Positions 26,155 to 36,254 are shown, counted from the first letter of the stretch. The stretch: 64,000 nucleotides of DNA from Mucilaginibacter sp. OK098 (GCF_900142915.1 NZ_FRCM01000005.1:124001-188000); one strand, 5' to 3'. Numbers and translations are program-made. The notes: generated by a model from the sequence alone, not told the origin.

Positions 26155-28590
26155 TTATAATGATATCAATTTGTGATCCTTATTCCAGCTTATCTTAAGC
26201 TTCCCGGTTTCATCATCTTTTGCGCGGATGTGAAGGACAACTCCTTTGTTCCGTCTTTTGGCAAGCTTTACGCTATCGGTAATGCCGGCGTCATTCTTCG
26301 GATTGCGCAATGGTACGTCCATGGTAATATCCGTTCCTGTTTTTAGCCCATAAGTACCGGCTATGTCGGCATTCAACACGCTGGAGTTGAGCTGCATCGG
26401 GTTGATGATGATCTTTTCACCATGAATATCAAATTTGGCATCCAGGCTTGGGATGGTTATTTCTTTAAGGTTGCGGAAAGGAAAGGCAAACTTGCCGACA
26501 TTAATTAGCGGCTTATAATTGAGCAGGGCAGCGTTACGTAAATTTATATTCGCCGTTCCATAAACAGATCCCGGAACCAGCTGACCGGCATTACTGATCC
26601 TTCCGTTTACCTGTGTTCCGGCAGAAAGGTAACCCTTGAGGTTTTGATAGGTAATGGCGCTGAGCCCAAAATTATCAAAAGCCAAAAAGAATTCACGAAC
26701 ATTCACATTGCTTACAGTAGTGTTCAGGTTAAAACGGTTTTCCTTATTATCCTGGTAAATGTTGCCTCTCATTTTAAGTATACCTCCGGCATGTTTAACG
26801 CTTACATTGCTCAGTTGTACTCCCTCTTCTGAAAGATGCACATCGGCAATTGCATCAGTAGCCAGGAAAGATTTGAAATGAACATTAGCCGCCCGAACAT
26901 GAATGGATGCCTGGGCCTTATCTAAAACGGTACCCAGCTGATCTGCTATGTTGCCGCTGTTCTTCCTGCTTTTGGTTGTGGCTTCAGTCCGTTGGCGGGT
27001 GTTCAGGAATCCAATAAATTCATTAAGATACAGTTGAGGACTGGTGATCTGCCAGTCGAGCACAATTTTTTCCGGGGCATCGTAATAAAGGTTGAGAAAA
27101 TTATTGACCCTGCCTTTCATAAGCACCACACTGCGGCCGCTTTGCAGGCGGATATGATCAAGCAGCAGGTTTTTCCTGGTGATATGAAGGGAAACAGAAG
27201 TGTTTTTAAAAGTAAGGTTCCGGGGTACATAGTTGATGTCGGCATTTTTCAGGTTGATCGTACCCGTTACAATTGGCTTATTTATCCGGTAATCAACAAT
27301 GTCTGCTATATAATGTAAAGCCATATCAGCAGATCCTTTGCTGAATTTTGCCACGCTGTTGCCCAACAGGTAATTAAGATCGGCAGCAGGAAAGTTGGAT
27401 CTGAAGTTTCCGGTGGCTAAAGGTTTATCCAGGTTGCTGATGCTGCCGGTATCAATAGCAAAAGGTAAATGGTTATAGCTGCCGGTAAAATTGAACAGCC
27501 GGATCACCGAATTTGCATCAGTGAACCCTTTACCTTTAAAATGATTGTTAGTGAAAACACCTTTAAAATTACAATCATTAATAATACTGCCGGGAAGGGA
27601 AAGCCTGTTATCTTTTGCATTGGCAGTGATATACAGAAATGGGTCGCCTCCACCAAAGCTGCCCGAAATAATTGCTGTTACAGCAATGGGCTTATCCAGG
27701 TTAAACAGGTCCAGTTTTTTAGTTATGTTAGGTGCAAGCAGGGAAGAAGCATGCCGCCATAAAAGTTGATCGGCAGTAATATTAAAGGTAAAATCAGCCG
27801 GCTTTTTGTCCGTCATAAAACGTGCAATTATGCTAAAGGCGTCACCCCCAATGCTGAAATCGCTGGAGGAAACGTTAATATCTCCTGATTTGTTGTTGTA
27901 CCCGCCGGTTAATTTTCCTTCAACCAGTTTGTCTTTTATAAAGCTGCCGTGTACGGTACTAAAAGCCATGCTTTTGGCCGTCACTTTCAAATCAATGCTG
28001 GCATTCCAGCCGGTATCCGGGTAATTCATTTTTCCGTCCAGCTTTTCAACTGCAAATTCGAACAGTTTTTTAGCTTTCCGGTTATTAACTGTAAAGCTCA
28101 CTTGTTCCAGGCTGAACTTGTCAATTTGTGGATTCGATCTCTTGCTGCTTTTGCTGGTATCTTTTGAATCTCTCTTTTTGAAAACCGAAGTATTGCTATA
28201 TCCTGAGCTATCTGTGTACAAATCAATAGCGGCATTACTAATGGTAATGTGATTTATGCTGATATTACCTTTGAGCAGGATAGCGGTATTTACCGATACA
28301 TCAAAATTTTTGGCACTCAGTAAAGTGTGATGGTGCCTGAGCCACTGCTTATCGCGCAGGGTAACATTTTCAAGCCTGACAGAAAGGGCAGGGAAGTTCT
28401 CAAAAAAAGAAGTCTCAACACCACCTACTACTAATTTGCCATCCAGGTTTTTATTTAGTTCATCGGTTACAAGGGCTATAACCTTTTCTTTGTGGGAAGA
28501 GATATAAAAGGACAGGCCTGCCAATACTGCAACAAAGAACAGGATCAGTGCACCCAATATTTTTAAGGAGATTTTTAACCAGCCTTGCAT
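26155..28590 (-). CDS. AsmA family protein (envelope lipid/outer-membrane biogenesis)
   Basis: The 811-residue protein has one N-terminal membrane helix (about 8-30) and a long periplasmic part rich in beta structure. The start VIALVTDELNKNLDGKLVVGGVETSFFENFPALSVRLENVTL is the AsmA N-terminal signature. The C-terminal part (from about 560) repeats short strands typical of AsmA_2/DUF3971-like regions. AsmA-like proteins form elongated beta grooves thought to carry phospholipids between membranes. It is transcribed alone on the minus strand. Confidence 0.85.
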   Translation of the reverse strand: MQGWLKISLKILGALILFFVAVLAGLSFYISSHKEKVIALVTDELNKNLDGKLVVGGVETSFFENFPALSVRLENVTLRDKQWLRHHHTLLSAKNFDVSVNTAILLKGNISINHITISNAAIDLYTDSSGYSNTSVFKKRDSKDTSKSSKRSNPQIDKFSLEQVSFTVNNRKAKKLFEFAVEKLDGKMNYPDTGWNASIDLKVTAKSMAFSTVHGSFIKDKLVEGKLTGGYNNKSGDINVSSSDFSIGGDAFSIIARFMTDKKPADFTFNITADQLLWRHASSLLAPNITKKLDLFNLDKPIAVTAIISGSFGGGDPFLYITANAKDNRLSLPGSIINDCNFKGVFTNNHFKGKGFTDANSVIRLFNFTGSYNHLPFAIDTGSISNLDKPLATGNFRSNFPAADLNYLLGNSVAKFSKGSADMALHYIADIVDYRINKPIVTGTINLKNADINYVPRNLTFKNTSVSLHITRKNLLLDHIRLQSGRSVVLMKGRVNNFLNLYYDAPEKIVLDWQITSPQLYLNEFIGFLNTRQRTEATTKSRKNSGNIADQLGTVLDKAQASIHVRAANVHFKSFLATDAIADVHLSEEGVQLSNVSVKHAGGILKMRGNIYQDNKENRFNLNTTVSNVNVREFFLAFDNFGLSAITYQNLKGYLSAGTQVNGRISNAGQLVPGSVYGTANINLRNAALLNYKPLINVGKFAFPFRNLKEITIPSLDAKFDIHGEKIIINPMQLNSSVLNADIAGTYGLKTGTDITMDVPLRNPKNDAGITDSVKLAKRRNKGVVLHIRAKDDETGKLKISWNKDHKLISL

Positions 28591-28674
28591 TTTGTGAATT
28601 TAAGATAAAAGGCATAAGTTGAAAGAATTGTTTTCGGGTGATATTAATAAACTTAAATAAATCCGGATGCCGGA

Positions 28675-29838
28675 CTAAGATGCTATCAATCTCGCCACAA
28701 ACATTGTATCCGCTTTTCCTTCATATCCCTTCAATACTTTGCTATCTTCCAGTTTCAGCCCCAACTCCTTTACAATAAAACTCACCACATCCTCATTCTC
28801 TGCCTTAAATGCGGAGCAGGTGATATAAATAAGCGGTTTGCCGGGCTTTAGATATTTAACCACATTGCGTACAATGCTTTGCTGTAATTTCTGAAAAAAC
28901 TCTATCCGGTAGGTATCAAACTGGCTGATCATCTCAGGCGTTCTTCCCCAGGTGCCTGAACCGCTGCAGGGAGCATCAAGGATAATGCCATCGAAAGCAT
29001 AATCATGCAGTATCAGGTCGTTGTTTTGGGTCAGATCGAGCAGTTTTTTTTGGTATTTGGTAAGGCCGGCCTGCTGAAAACGTTCATCCAAATTTGCTAA
29101 TATAGATTCGCGGATGTCTGATACCACCAGCTTTAAGTTTGGCTCAAGCTCATGAAGTAATAATGATTTACCGCCCGATGCTGCACACGCATCCCACCAG
29201 GCATCCCATTTATCAGGCTTAAAAAACTGTGCTGTTTGCTGTGAGGACAGGTCCTGCACCTCAAACCAATGCTGGTTAGGGAATACAGCCTCAAGGCGGG
29301 TTCCATTGGGCAAGGAGATGCAACTGTTGCCTTCATCCTTAAAAATGATCCCGGCTGCTGTGAGGGCTATTTTTACCTGTTGTTCATATCCCTTGTGTAC
29401 ACGGATAAACAGATCAGGCTGGATAAAAAATGATCGTAAGAAAGCCTCTTTATCAATCCCTGCGGAAAGCTGGCCTGTCCATGGGAATACATCATCAAGC
29501 TTAAAATCAGGATGGGTGGTTTTTACCATGCCAAGCTTCTCATCCACAGTAAAACCTATGCAGGCCGCCCATTCAGGTTTAAAATGCTGGAGAAAGGAAT
29601 TAAGCTGTGTATTGCATAAAAACTCGGCTACAAACAGGCGTTCGTCAGCAGGGATATTTGGGAGTGCCCTGCCTAAACGGAAATAGTTATACATCAACCG
29701 GCTGGCAATGCGCCTGTCGGTCGAGCCCATTTGTTTGTTTTGACGGTAAAAGCCGGGTAAAAATTTACTTAGTGGCGTTTCTGCCGGATACTCATCCAAA
29801 ATACGCTGAAACGTTTTAAGCTGGTTTATTGCCTTCAT
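28675..29838 (-). CDS. RsmB/RsmF-type rRNA cytosine-C5 methyltransferase
   Basis: The 387-residue protein has an N-terminal NusB-like helical part (to about 100) and a SAM-dependent domain: DACAASGGKSLLL (motif I, near 232-244), VVSDIRESIL, ILDAPCSGSGTW (motif IV with Cys) and YITCSAFKAEN (motif VI with catalytic Cys). The two cysteines fit m5C RNA methyltransferases. It starts within a 4-bp overlap of the upstream lipoprotein gene. Which rRNA position it modifies is not known. Confidence 0.87.
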   Translation of the reverse strand: MKAINQLKTFQRILDEYPAETPLSKFLPGFYRQNKQMGSTDRRIASRLMYNYFRLGRALPNIPADERLFVAEFLCNTQLNSFLQHFKPEWAACIGFTVDEKLGMVKTTHPDFKLDDVFPWTGQLSAGIDKEAFLRSFFIQPDLFIRVHKGYEQQVKIALTAAGIIFKDEGNSCISLPNGTRLEAVFPNQHWFEVQDLSSQQTAQFFKPDKWDAWWDACAASGGKSLLLHELEPNLKLVVSDIRESILANLDERFQQAGLTKYQKKLLDLTQNNDLILHDYAFDGIILDAPCSGSGTWGRTPEMISQFDTYRIEFFQKLQQSIVRNVVKYLKPGKPLIYITCSAFKAENEDVVSFIVKELGLKLEDSKVLKGYEGKADTMFVARLIAS

Positions 29839-31082
29839 TCTACCTTTTTCAACTCAAAATTACTGTATTTATAAATATTTATGTGCGTATTTATCCAGCC
29901 AAGGCCTGCTTTTTTCTGAAAATGAAAATTATTGTGCAATCCTTCATAGTCCGTACCAGATAAATTTTTGAGATCACCGGTGGCAAGCATCTGCCCTAAA
30001 TATAAACCTTCATCAAAGCCTTTTATAGCATAAGCAGTGGGTTCGGTATGGAACTCTCTCCTGTAATCAGTTATAAAGGTAACCGTGTTTGCCGCTTTAT
30101 AATCTATATGGTCTGACGATGTAATATGCGTATTGATGCGCTGCAGCAGGTCGGCCTTTAAAAAGGATAAATTTATCCAGTTGGGGTGTCCAAAAACAGT
30201 AACCCGGTAACTCTTGCTCAAGGTATCCAATGCCCGCAGGGTTACGTTCAAAAAATGCTGATTAGTTGCCGGTATTATAAAAACATTTTCGCTTGTTGAC
30301 GATAGTTGGGGTATAAGTGAGCTTAGCTGACCATGAATAACCGTTAAATAAACAACTTGTGTGCGCTTTTTGCTTAAGCTGTCAATAGCCTTTTTAAACG
30401 GGGTGATGTAATCATTTTCCTCGCTATAGCCCGATTTAAGAATAAATACCTTTTTTGCTTTTATTTTATCATTAATATATTTGGCAGCTCCCCATGCATG
30501 GTATTCAAGCGGGGGGATCATGGTAACTAACCCCTGGTTTTTAATGGTAGCGGGGGATGCCGGTGATAATGGCGAAACTATGGGCTGGCTGGTATTAGGA
30601 TAAGCACCTGTAAAAGCTTTTATATCATCCGGGAATACCGGGCCTATAATCAAATCGCTGCTGCGTACCGCCGGATTTAAGCCAAGGCTGTGTGCCTGCG
30701 CCTTTTCACCTTTTGAGTCAAAAACCTGCAGCTTATAGTTGTACCCCAGCCCGGTAAGCGAATCAAGGGCCAGTTTAAAGCCGCGGTAATAATCAAGCGC
30801 TATATCAGCCTCTTTTAAAGTAACCGAAGTATATGGCGAGCCGGGCCGTAAATGATCAAGACCAAAAGGCAGTAACAAAGCAATGTTTGATACTTTTGAT
30901 GTTGCCGGTTTAACTGCATTTTGCGGCTGGGTTTTATCCGCGGGTTTGGCTTCGTTTTTTTTAGGCTGTACAGCTACGGGGCGCACTTTTGGTGAACACG
31001 CCGCAGCTATAAGGCCGATAATTAAAAACGTTAACCACTTATTCCCACTCAATTGTGGCCGGTGGTTTTGAACTGATATCAT
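29835..31082 (-). CDS. Lipoprotein with periplasmic-binding-protein fold (LppC/ABC receptor-like)
   Basis: The protein has up to 415 residues. The ATG start makes a 44-bp overlap with guaA; a TTG ten codons later (31052) would give a more typical lipoprotein signal. The lipobox IAAAC is near residue 29. The mature part, starting after a Lys/Pro/Ala-rich linker, is a type-I periplasmic-binding fold ([42 protein letters not shown]). LpoA/LppC-like proteins of this type activate penicillin-binding proteins or bind ligands. The role here is unknown. It overlaps rsmB-like by 4 bp. Confidence 0.8.
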   Translation of the reverse strand: MISVQNHRPQLSGNKWLTFLIIGLIAAACSPKVRPVAVQPKKNEAKPADKTQPQNAVKPATSKVSNIALLLPFGLDHLRPGSPYTSVTLKEADIALDYYRGFKLALDSLTGLGYNYKLQVFDSKGEKAQAHSLGLNPAVRSSDLIIGPVFPDDIKAFTGAYPNTSQPIVSPLSPASPATIKNQGLVTMIPPLEYHAWGAAKYINDKIKAKKVFILKSGYSEENDYITPFKKAIDSLSKKRTQVVYLTVIHGQLSSLIPQLSSTSENVFIIPATNQHFLNVTLRALDTLSKSYRVTVFGHPNWINLSFLKADLLQRINTHITSSDHIDYKAANTVTFITDYRREFHTEPTAYAIKGFDEGLYLGQMLATGDLKNLSGTDYEGLHNNFHFQKKAGLGWINTHINIYKYSNFELKKVE

Positions 31083-32574
31083 ATACTACCCGGTTAATAC
31101 CCTTTACATTGTTAATGATCTCGTTACTGATCTTTGCCAGCAGGTCATACGGCAGGTGACACCAATCGGCAGTCATTCCGTCTAATGATTCCACAGCACG
31201 CAGACAGATCACGTTCTCGTAAGTACGCTCATCGCCCATAACACCTACCGATTGCACCGGTAAAAATATGGAGCCGGCTTGCCAAACTTTATCATAAACA
31301 CCGCCGGCCTTCAAATTGTTGATATAAATCGCATCGGCTTCCTGTAAAATAGCAACTTTTTCGGGTGTAACCTCACCTAAGATCCTGATGGCCAGACCAG
31401 GACCCGGAAAAGGGTGGCGGCCTAAAATATTCGGATCAATGCCTAAAGCCTTGCCAACACGCCTTACTTCATCTTTAAATAAGGTATTAAGCGGTTCAAC
31501 CACCTTCAGTTTCATAAAATCAGGTAGTCCGCCAACGTTATGGTGAGATTTGATGGTAGCTGAAGGGCCTTTAACCGAAACCGACTCAATAACATCGGGA
31601 TAGATGGTTCCCTGGCCAAGCCATTTAACATCTTGTACCTCGTGCGCGGCATCATCAAAAACCTCGATGAAAACACGGCCGATGGCTTTACGTTTTTTCT
31701 CCGGATCGGTTAAGCCAGTCAGTGCGTCATAAAAACGCTGCTTGGCATCAATCCCTTTTATATTTAAACCCATGTGCTGGTACGAATCAAGTACCGATTG
31801 GTACTCATCTTTGCGCAGCAGGCCGTTATCAACAAATATACAATGCAGGTTTTTGCCGATGGCATGGTGCAGCAATACCGCTGCAACCGATGAATCGACC
31901 CCGCCTGAAAGACCAAGCACAACTTTATCATCGCCCAATTTTTCTTTAAGGGCAGCTATGGTAGTTTCTACAAACGAATCAGGTGTCCAGTCTTGTTTGC
32001 AACCGCAAATATCTACCAAAAAGTTATGCAGCAATTGCTTGCCGTCAGTACTGTGGGTAACTTCCGGGTGAAATTGGATGCCGTAAGTTTGGGTGCCGGT
32101 AACCTGGTATGCTGCTACCTTTACGGTATCTGTGCTGGCAATTATTTCAAAGTTCTTGCCAATAGTAGCAATCGTATCCGCATGCGACATCCAAACCTGT
32201 GAATCCGGCTGGATCATCCTGAACAACAGGTTGCCTGCATTAATATATTGCAGATTGGCACGGCCGTATTCGCGGGTGCTTGAGGGTAGTACTTCGCCAC
32301 CATGAAAATGCGCCATATATTGCGCCCCGTAGCAAACGCCTAAAATAGGCAGTGTGCCATGGAATTTTTCAAAATCAAAAGTCGGTGGATTTTCCTGTCT
32401 AACAGAATAAGGGCTACCTGAAAGGATTATACCTTTTACACTACTGTCAACTTCGGGAAAATGATTGAATGGGTGGATCTCGCAGTAAATATTGAGCTCC
32501 CTGACACGGCGCGCAATGAGTTGGGTGAACTGCGAGCCAAAGTCAAGAATGAGGATTTTTTCTTGCATGGGCAA
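31039..32574 (-). CDS. guaA: GMP synthase (glutamine-hydrolysing)
   Basis: The 511-residue protein converts XMP, ATP and glutamine to GMP, the last step of guanine nucleotide synthesis. The class I glutamine amidotransferase domain comes first (catalytic Cys in GVCYGAQ near 80; His-Glu in HPEVTHS near 169). The ATP-pyrophosphatase domain follows ([12 protein letters not shown] near 219) and then the dimerisation domain ending PPATIEWE. Length is normal. It heads a minus-strand operon with the lipoprotein and methyltransferase genes. Confidence 0.97.
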   Translation of the reverse strand: MPMQEKILILDFGSQFTQLIARRVRELNIYCEIHPFNHFPEVDSSVKGIILSGSPYSVRQENPPTFDFEKFHGTLPILGVCYGAQYMAHFHGGEVLPSSTREYGRANLQYINAGNLLFRMIQPDSQVWMSHADTIATIGKNFEIIASTDTVKVAAYQVTGTQTYGIQFHPEVTHSTDGKQLLHNFLVDICGCKQDWTPDSFVETTIAALKEKLGDDKVVLGLSGGVDSSVAAVLLHHAIGKNLHCIFVDNGLLRKDEYQSVLDSYQHMGLNIKGIDAKQRFYDALTGLTDPEKKRKAIGRVFIEVFDDAAHEVQDVKWLGQGTIYPDVIESVSVKGPSATIKSHHNVGGLPDFMKLKVVEPLNTLFKDEVRRVGKALGIDPNILGRHPFPGPGLAIRILGEVTPEKVAILQEADAIYINNLKAGGVYDKVWQAGSIFLPVQSVGVMGDERTYENVICLRAVESLDGMTADWCHLPYDLLAKISNEIINNVKGINRVVYDISSKPPATIEWE

Positions 32575-32591
32575 AGATAGGATTTAGACGT

Positions 32592-32619
32592 GAGATTTGA
32601 GATAGGAGATTTGAGAAAT
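32592..32619. repeat. Heptamer word array before the nucleotidyltransferase pair
   Basis: GAGATTT, GAGATAG, GAGATTT, GAGAAAT follow one another in exact 7-bp register. It lies between guaA and the divergent nucleotidyltransferase gene. Similar words are at 42266 and 62486. Confidence 0.85.
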
Positions 32620-32680
32620 TTCGGATTTGGGGATTTTGATTTCGGAATTTGTAATGTTGAAAGTAGTAAATTGCGCTAAT

Positions 32681-33436
32681 ATGCTGGATACAATAAAAGA
32701 GAAACTTACTGAACTGGAAAAAGATAATAAAATAAAAATTCTATACGCTTGTGAATCTGGGAGCAGGGCATGGGGTTTTCCCTCCCCCGATAGTGATTTT
32801 GATGTGCGGTTTATTTATGCCAGAACCACGCGTGATTATTTAAATATCCATGAGATAAAAGATGTGGTTGACCTGCCCGTAAACGAAGTATTGGATATTG
32901 GCGGTTGGGATATTAAAAAAGCTTTAAAACTATTTCTTAAGTCAAACGGGCCTTTGTATGAGTGGTTACAATCACCTATTATTTATAAAGATGATGTTGG
33001 TTTTGGCGATGAATTAAGAGGCTTGATGCCGAAATACCTTTCATTAAGAGCCGCTGGAAATCACTACTTGTCAATGGCCTTCAATACAGTAAATAATGAT
33101 TTAAAAGATGATGACGTTAAAATAAAACGTTACTTCTACGCATTAAGATCGGCGTTATCCTGTAAATGGATCACTGAGAAACAAACGGTACCACCTATGG
33201 AATTTGGAAAACTTCGTTTATTGGTTGATGATAAAGATTTTCAGTCTTCAATAAATGAGTTGTTAAAAGTAAAAAGCGTAAGCAACGAGAAAACGCTGGT
33301 AAAACATAGTCCCACTTTGGATAAATGGCTTAATGAGGCTTTATCAAATTGCAAAGAATTATTGGGTGAGATGCCGGCAAATCATCAACCTGCTGATGAA
33401 TTAAATGAAATTTTCAGGAAATTTATTTTATCATGA
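32681..33436 (+). CDS. RlaP-like nucleotidyltransferase (DNA polymerase beta superfamily), first copy
   Basis: I place the start at the ATG at 32681 (251 residues); upstream frame from 32627 overlaps repeat words. The motif GSRAWGFPSPDSDFDVRFIY near 28-47 is the nucleotidyltransferase signature GS-(x)n-D-D with two acidic residues (SDFD). A later helical part includes KRYFYALRSALSCKW. The family is linked to RNA repair or ligation, by context. It overlaps the second copy by 4 bp (ATGA), so the two are made together. Confidence 0.85.
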   Translation: MLDTIKEKLTELEKDNKIKILYACESGSRAWGFPSPDSDFDVRFIYARTTRDYLNIHEIKDVVDLPVNEVLDIGGWDIKKALKLFLKSNGPLYEWLQSPIIYKDDVGFGDELRGLMPKYLSLRAAGNHYLSMAFNTVNNDLKDDDVKIKRYFYALRSALSCKWITEKQTVPPMEFGKLRLLVDDKDFQSSINELLKVKSVSNEKTLVKHSPTLDKWLNEALSNCKELLGEMPANHQPADELNEIFRKFILS

Positions 33437-34497
33437 CTCATAGGCAATTGTTAAAGCAAAAAGCATTTGTTCTTTTAGATTGTATAAGCGGTAGCCGGGC
33501 TTATAACTTAAATTTGCCCGGTTCAGATATTGATAAAAAAGGCGTCTTTATTTTGCCTCAAAAAGAATTGTATGGTTTTGATTTTCAGCAGCAGGTTGCT
33601 AATGAAACTAATGATGAGGTATATTTCGAGATCAGTCGTTTTCTTGATCTTTTAATAAAAAACAACCCCAACATCCTTGAATTACTAAACACTCCAGCCG
33701 ATTGCATATTGTTTCGACATCCTTTAATGGATTTGATAAAACCGGCTGATTATTTATCGAAATTATGCTTTGAAACTTTTGCCGGCTATGCCCAAACACA
33801 AATAAAAAAAGCAAAAGGGTTAAACAAAAAGATAAATAAACCAATTGAAAAGTTAAAAAAGTCGGTTCTTGACTTTTGTTACGTTATTTATAAGAATGGA
33901 AGCATCCCTTTATGCTTGTGGCTAACTGAGAATAACTTATATCAACAGGAATGTGGTTTGGTAAGTGTTGATCACTTCAGGAATGTTTATCTCTTATATC
34001 ACCAAAAACAAATTAGATATGATAAAAATCTTAAAGGAATCATCTCCGGCCCGGATGCAGATGATGTTCAATTAAGCTCAATACCTAAGGACACAGAACC
34101 CCTGGCAACCATGAACTTTAATAAGGATGGCTATTCTATTTATTGCAGGGAGTATAAAGAATATAAAGAATGGGAGGAGAAACGAAATCAGGTGCGTTAT
34201 GAAAGCACCCTGTCACATGGAAAAAGCTATGATGCAAAAAACATGATGCATACCTTTAGGTTACTTAATATGGCAGAAGAAATTGCTTTGTATAAACAAG
34301 TAAATGTTCGTAGGGAAGACCGTGATTTTTTATTAGAAATCAGAAGCGGAATGTATGAGTTTGATACATTAATGCAAATGGTTGAGGAAAAGATGGAGAA
34401 AATAAAAGCCTTATATGAAAAATCAACGTTGCCAGAACAACCTGACTTTAAAAAAGCAGAAAATATTTTGATACAAATAAGAGAGGGATTTTATTAA
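33433..34497 (+). CDS. RlaP-like nucleotidyltransferase, second copy
   Basis: The 354-residue protein has the same motif, GSRAYNLNLPGSDIDKKGVF, near 21-40, with acids in SDID. Its body is longer than the first copy: EVYFEISRFLDLL, SVLDFCYVIYKNGS and a C-terminal helical region. It overlaps the upstream gene by 4 bp. Two unequal, overlapping members of this family suggest a heteromeric enzyme or two steps in one pathway. Substrate (RNA end, tRNA or nucleotide) is unknown. Confidence 0.87.
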   Translation: MTHRQLLKQKAFVLLDCISGSRAYNLNLPGSDIDKKGVFILPQKELYGFDFQQQVANETNDEVYFEISRFLDLLIKNNPNILELLNTPADCILFRHPLMDLIKPADYLSKLCFETFAGYAQTQIKKAKGLNKKINKPIEKLKKSVLDFCYVIYKNGSIPLCLWLTENNLYQQECGLVSVDHFRNVYLLYHQKQIRYDKNLKGIISGPDADDVQLSSIPKDTEPLATMNFNKDGYSIYCREYKEYKEWEEKRNQVRYESTLSHGKSYDAKNMMHTFRLLNMAEEIALYKQVNVRREDRDFLLEIRSGMYEFDTLMQMVEEKMEKIKALYEKSTLPEQPDFKKAENILIQIREGFY

Positions 34498-34520
34498 TCT
34501 TATAAATAGGAATATCCCCA

Positions 34521-34916
34521 ATGACTTTTTACCACCAACAAGTCCAATACCTTCAACAAAATCTTTACCCTAAAGATTACCTGCTTACGCAAATCATTCG
34601 ATCCAAAAAATTTATTGATAATAATTATGCAAACAACATCAATCTTGATGATATAGCCGATAAGGCATTTTTTTCAAAATTTCATTTCATCAGGCTGTTT
34701 AAAAGGTATTATGGGGTAACGCCGCACCAGTATTTAATAAGGGTAAGGGTAGCCGGGGCTAAAAAGTTATTGCAATCCGGTATGTCAATTTCCGATGTTT
34801 GTTACGAGATCGGTTTTGAAAGTGTGCCATCCTTTACCAAATTGTTTAAAACTATTACCGGTACAACGCCTTTAGCTTGTCAGCTAAAATCAGCAATAAA
34901 AAGCAATTTTGAATAA
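34521..34916 (+). CDS. AraC-type transcription regulator, DNA-binding domain only
   Basis: The 131-residue protein is almost only the AraC double helix-turn-helix: DIADKAFFSKFHFIRLFKRYYGVTPHQYLI and SISDVCYEIGFESVPSFTKLFKTITGTTP. There is no N-terminal sensing domain, so it may respond to level or to a partner. It follows the nucleotidyltransferases by 23 bp on the same strand and precedes a VOC gene. A regulatory link is possible but unproved. Confidence 0.88.
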   Translation: MTFYHQQVQYLQQNLYPKDYLLTQIIRSKKFIDNNYANNINLDDIADKAFFSKFHFIRLFKRYYGVTPHQYLIRVRVAGAKKLLQSGMSISDVCYEIGFESVPSFTKLFKTITGTTPLACQLKSAIKSNFE

Positions 34917-34997
34917 GAACGGTTCATTGTAATTATTGAAATTTGTAACAGAATAATGAACAACAGTAAATCGGGTAAAAACCAAAAGATATAAAAA

Positions 34998-35381
34998 ATG
35001 AAGATAAAACTTACCAGTGTAATGGTGAACGACCAGGAGAAGGCGTTGAAATTTTATACAGAAATATTAGGCTTTGTTAAAAAGACCGAGATCCCGATGG
35101 GAGAGCACAAATGGTTAACCGTGGTATCGAAAGAGGAACAGGATGGTGTTGAATTGGTGCTTGAGCCTCTTGGATTTGCCCCGGCAAAAATATACCAGCG
35201 GGAATTGTTTAATGCGGGCATCCCCGCTACTGCTTTTAATGTGGATGATATTAATAAGGAATATGAAAGGCTTACCAGCTTAGGAGTTACTTTCAGCATG
35301 AAGCCGACCCAAATGGGCCCTGTAACGCTTGCTGTATTTGATGATACGTGCGGAAATAATTTGCAGATCTTTCAGGTGTAA
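34998..35381 (+). CDS. VOC family (glyoxalase-like) protein
   Basis: The 127-residue protein has the paired beta-alpha-beta pattern of the vicinal-oxygen-chelate superfamily: LTSVMVNDQEKALKFYTEILGFV at the start and VTLAVFDDTCGNNLQIFQV at the end. Metal-binding residues (His, Glu) are placed as in bleomycin-resistance/glyoxalase relatives, but the substrate cannot be told. Its stop is followed after one base by a 41-bp palindrome. Confidence 0.88.
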   Translation: MKIKLTSVMVNDQEKALKFYTEILGFVKKTEIPMGEHKWLTVVSKEEQDGVELVLEPLGFAPAKIYQRELFNAGIPATAFNVDDINKEYERLTSLGVTFSMKPTQMGPVTLAVFDDTCGNNLQIFQV

Positions 35382-35382
35382 A

Positions 35383-35423
35383 TTTTAGATTTGAAAACTT
35401 TTAAAAAGTTTTCAAATCTAAAA
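35383..35423. repeat. Perfect 41-bp palindrome between VOC and GNAT genes
   Basis: Left arm TTTTAGATTTGAAAACTTTT (35383-35402), one central A, then a perfect inverted copy (35404-35423). It begins one base after the VOC stop and ends two bases before the GNAT start codon. As RNA it could be a terminator for the VOC transcript and would also hide the GNAT start region. Confidence 0.92.
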
Positions 35424-35425
35424 AA

Positions 35426-35962
35426 ATGCCAGTAACCACCCGTCTTGCCACGTTTGAAGACATCCCGCAACTCAATGAATTGATAGCCCTTTCAGTTCGT
35501 GGACTGAGCACGGAATATTATACTCCAAATCAAATTGAAAGCGCCATTAAATATATTTTTGGTGTGGATACGCAGCTGATAATTGACGGCACTTATTACA
35601 TAGCCGAGACCGATAGTATTATAGTCGGTTGCGGCGGATGGAGCAAACGCAATACGCTTTACGGTGGTGATCAGCATAAAGAAATTGAAGATCCTTTGTT
35701 AGATCCTGGACATGACGCTGCAAGGATCAGGGCCTTTTTTGTACACCCGGATTATGCAAGGCAGGGGATTGGTAAGCAGATCATTAACGTTTGCGAGTCA
35801 GCAGCAGTAAGTGCGGGCTTTAGTAGCTTTGAATTGGGAGCTACCTTGCCTGGTGTTCCGTTATATACGATTATGGGTTATACGGCTATTGAAAGAATAG
35901 ATGCACCTTTGCCGGATGGCGAAGTTTTGGGGATTGTGAAGATGAGGAAAGGATCTTTTTGA
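35426..35962 (+). CDS. GNAT family N-acetyltransferase
   Basis: The 178-residue protein has the GNAT core: AFFVHPDYARQGIGKQIINVCE at about 109-130 (the Q/R-x-x-G-x-G/A acetyl-CoA motif is RQGIGK), and a C-terminal YTIMGYTAIERIDAPL. The substrate is unknown. It is separated from the VOC gene only by the 41-bp palindrome, so its translation may be controlled by that hairpin. Confidence 0.88.
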   Translation: MPVTTRLATFEDIPQLNELIALSVRGLSTEYYTPNQIESAIKYIFGVDTQLIIDGTYYIAETDSIIVGCGGWSKRNTLYGGDQHKEIEDPLLDPGHDAARIRAFFVHPDYARQGIGKQIINVCESAAVSAGFSSFELGATLPGVPLYTIMGYTAIERIDAPLPDGEVLGIVKMRKGSF

Positions 35963-36004
35963 TGGTCGACTAGTTCTATAACATCATATAAAATAATTTT
36001 GGTA

Positions 36005-36190
36005 TCAACGAAAATCTCTTTCCCACTCATTCCTTAGTTCTTTTTGAATAATAAGCGGATCTTCTTTTAAATTCATGATTCCATTATACTTTTTTGCATT
36101 AAAGCCGCCTATAGATTTTTCTTTATAAAGAATCTTCTCTATAGCCTCAATATCTTTTTTAGTGGCGCCTTTTTTTAATACCAGTACCAT
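36005..36190 (-). CDS. Small charged protein, possibly an orphan antitoxin
   Basis: This 61-residue protein is lysine-rich (LKKGATKKDIEAIEKILYKEK; GGFNAKKYNGIMNLKEDPL; ELRNEWERDF). The pattern resembles short antitoxin-like proteins seen before PIN or similar toxins in Bacteroidota, but I recognise no named family. No toxin gene lies downstream; the next gene is GNAT on the other strand. It is in a region without another gene and has a sensible composition. Confidence 0.5.
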   Translation of the reverse strand: MVLVLKKGATKKDIEAIEKILYKEKSIGGFNAKKYNGIMNLKEDPLIIQKELRNEWERDFR

Positions 36191-36254
36191 AATTCATTTT
36201 TTATTCAAACAAATTTAATGAAAATATAGGGTGATTGCTACTCGTAAATTTATG

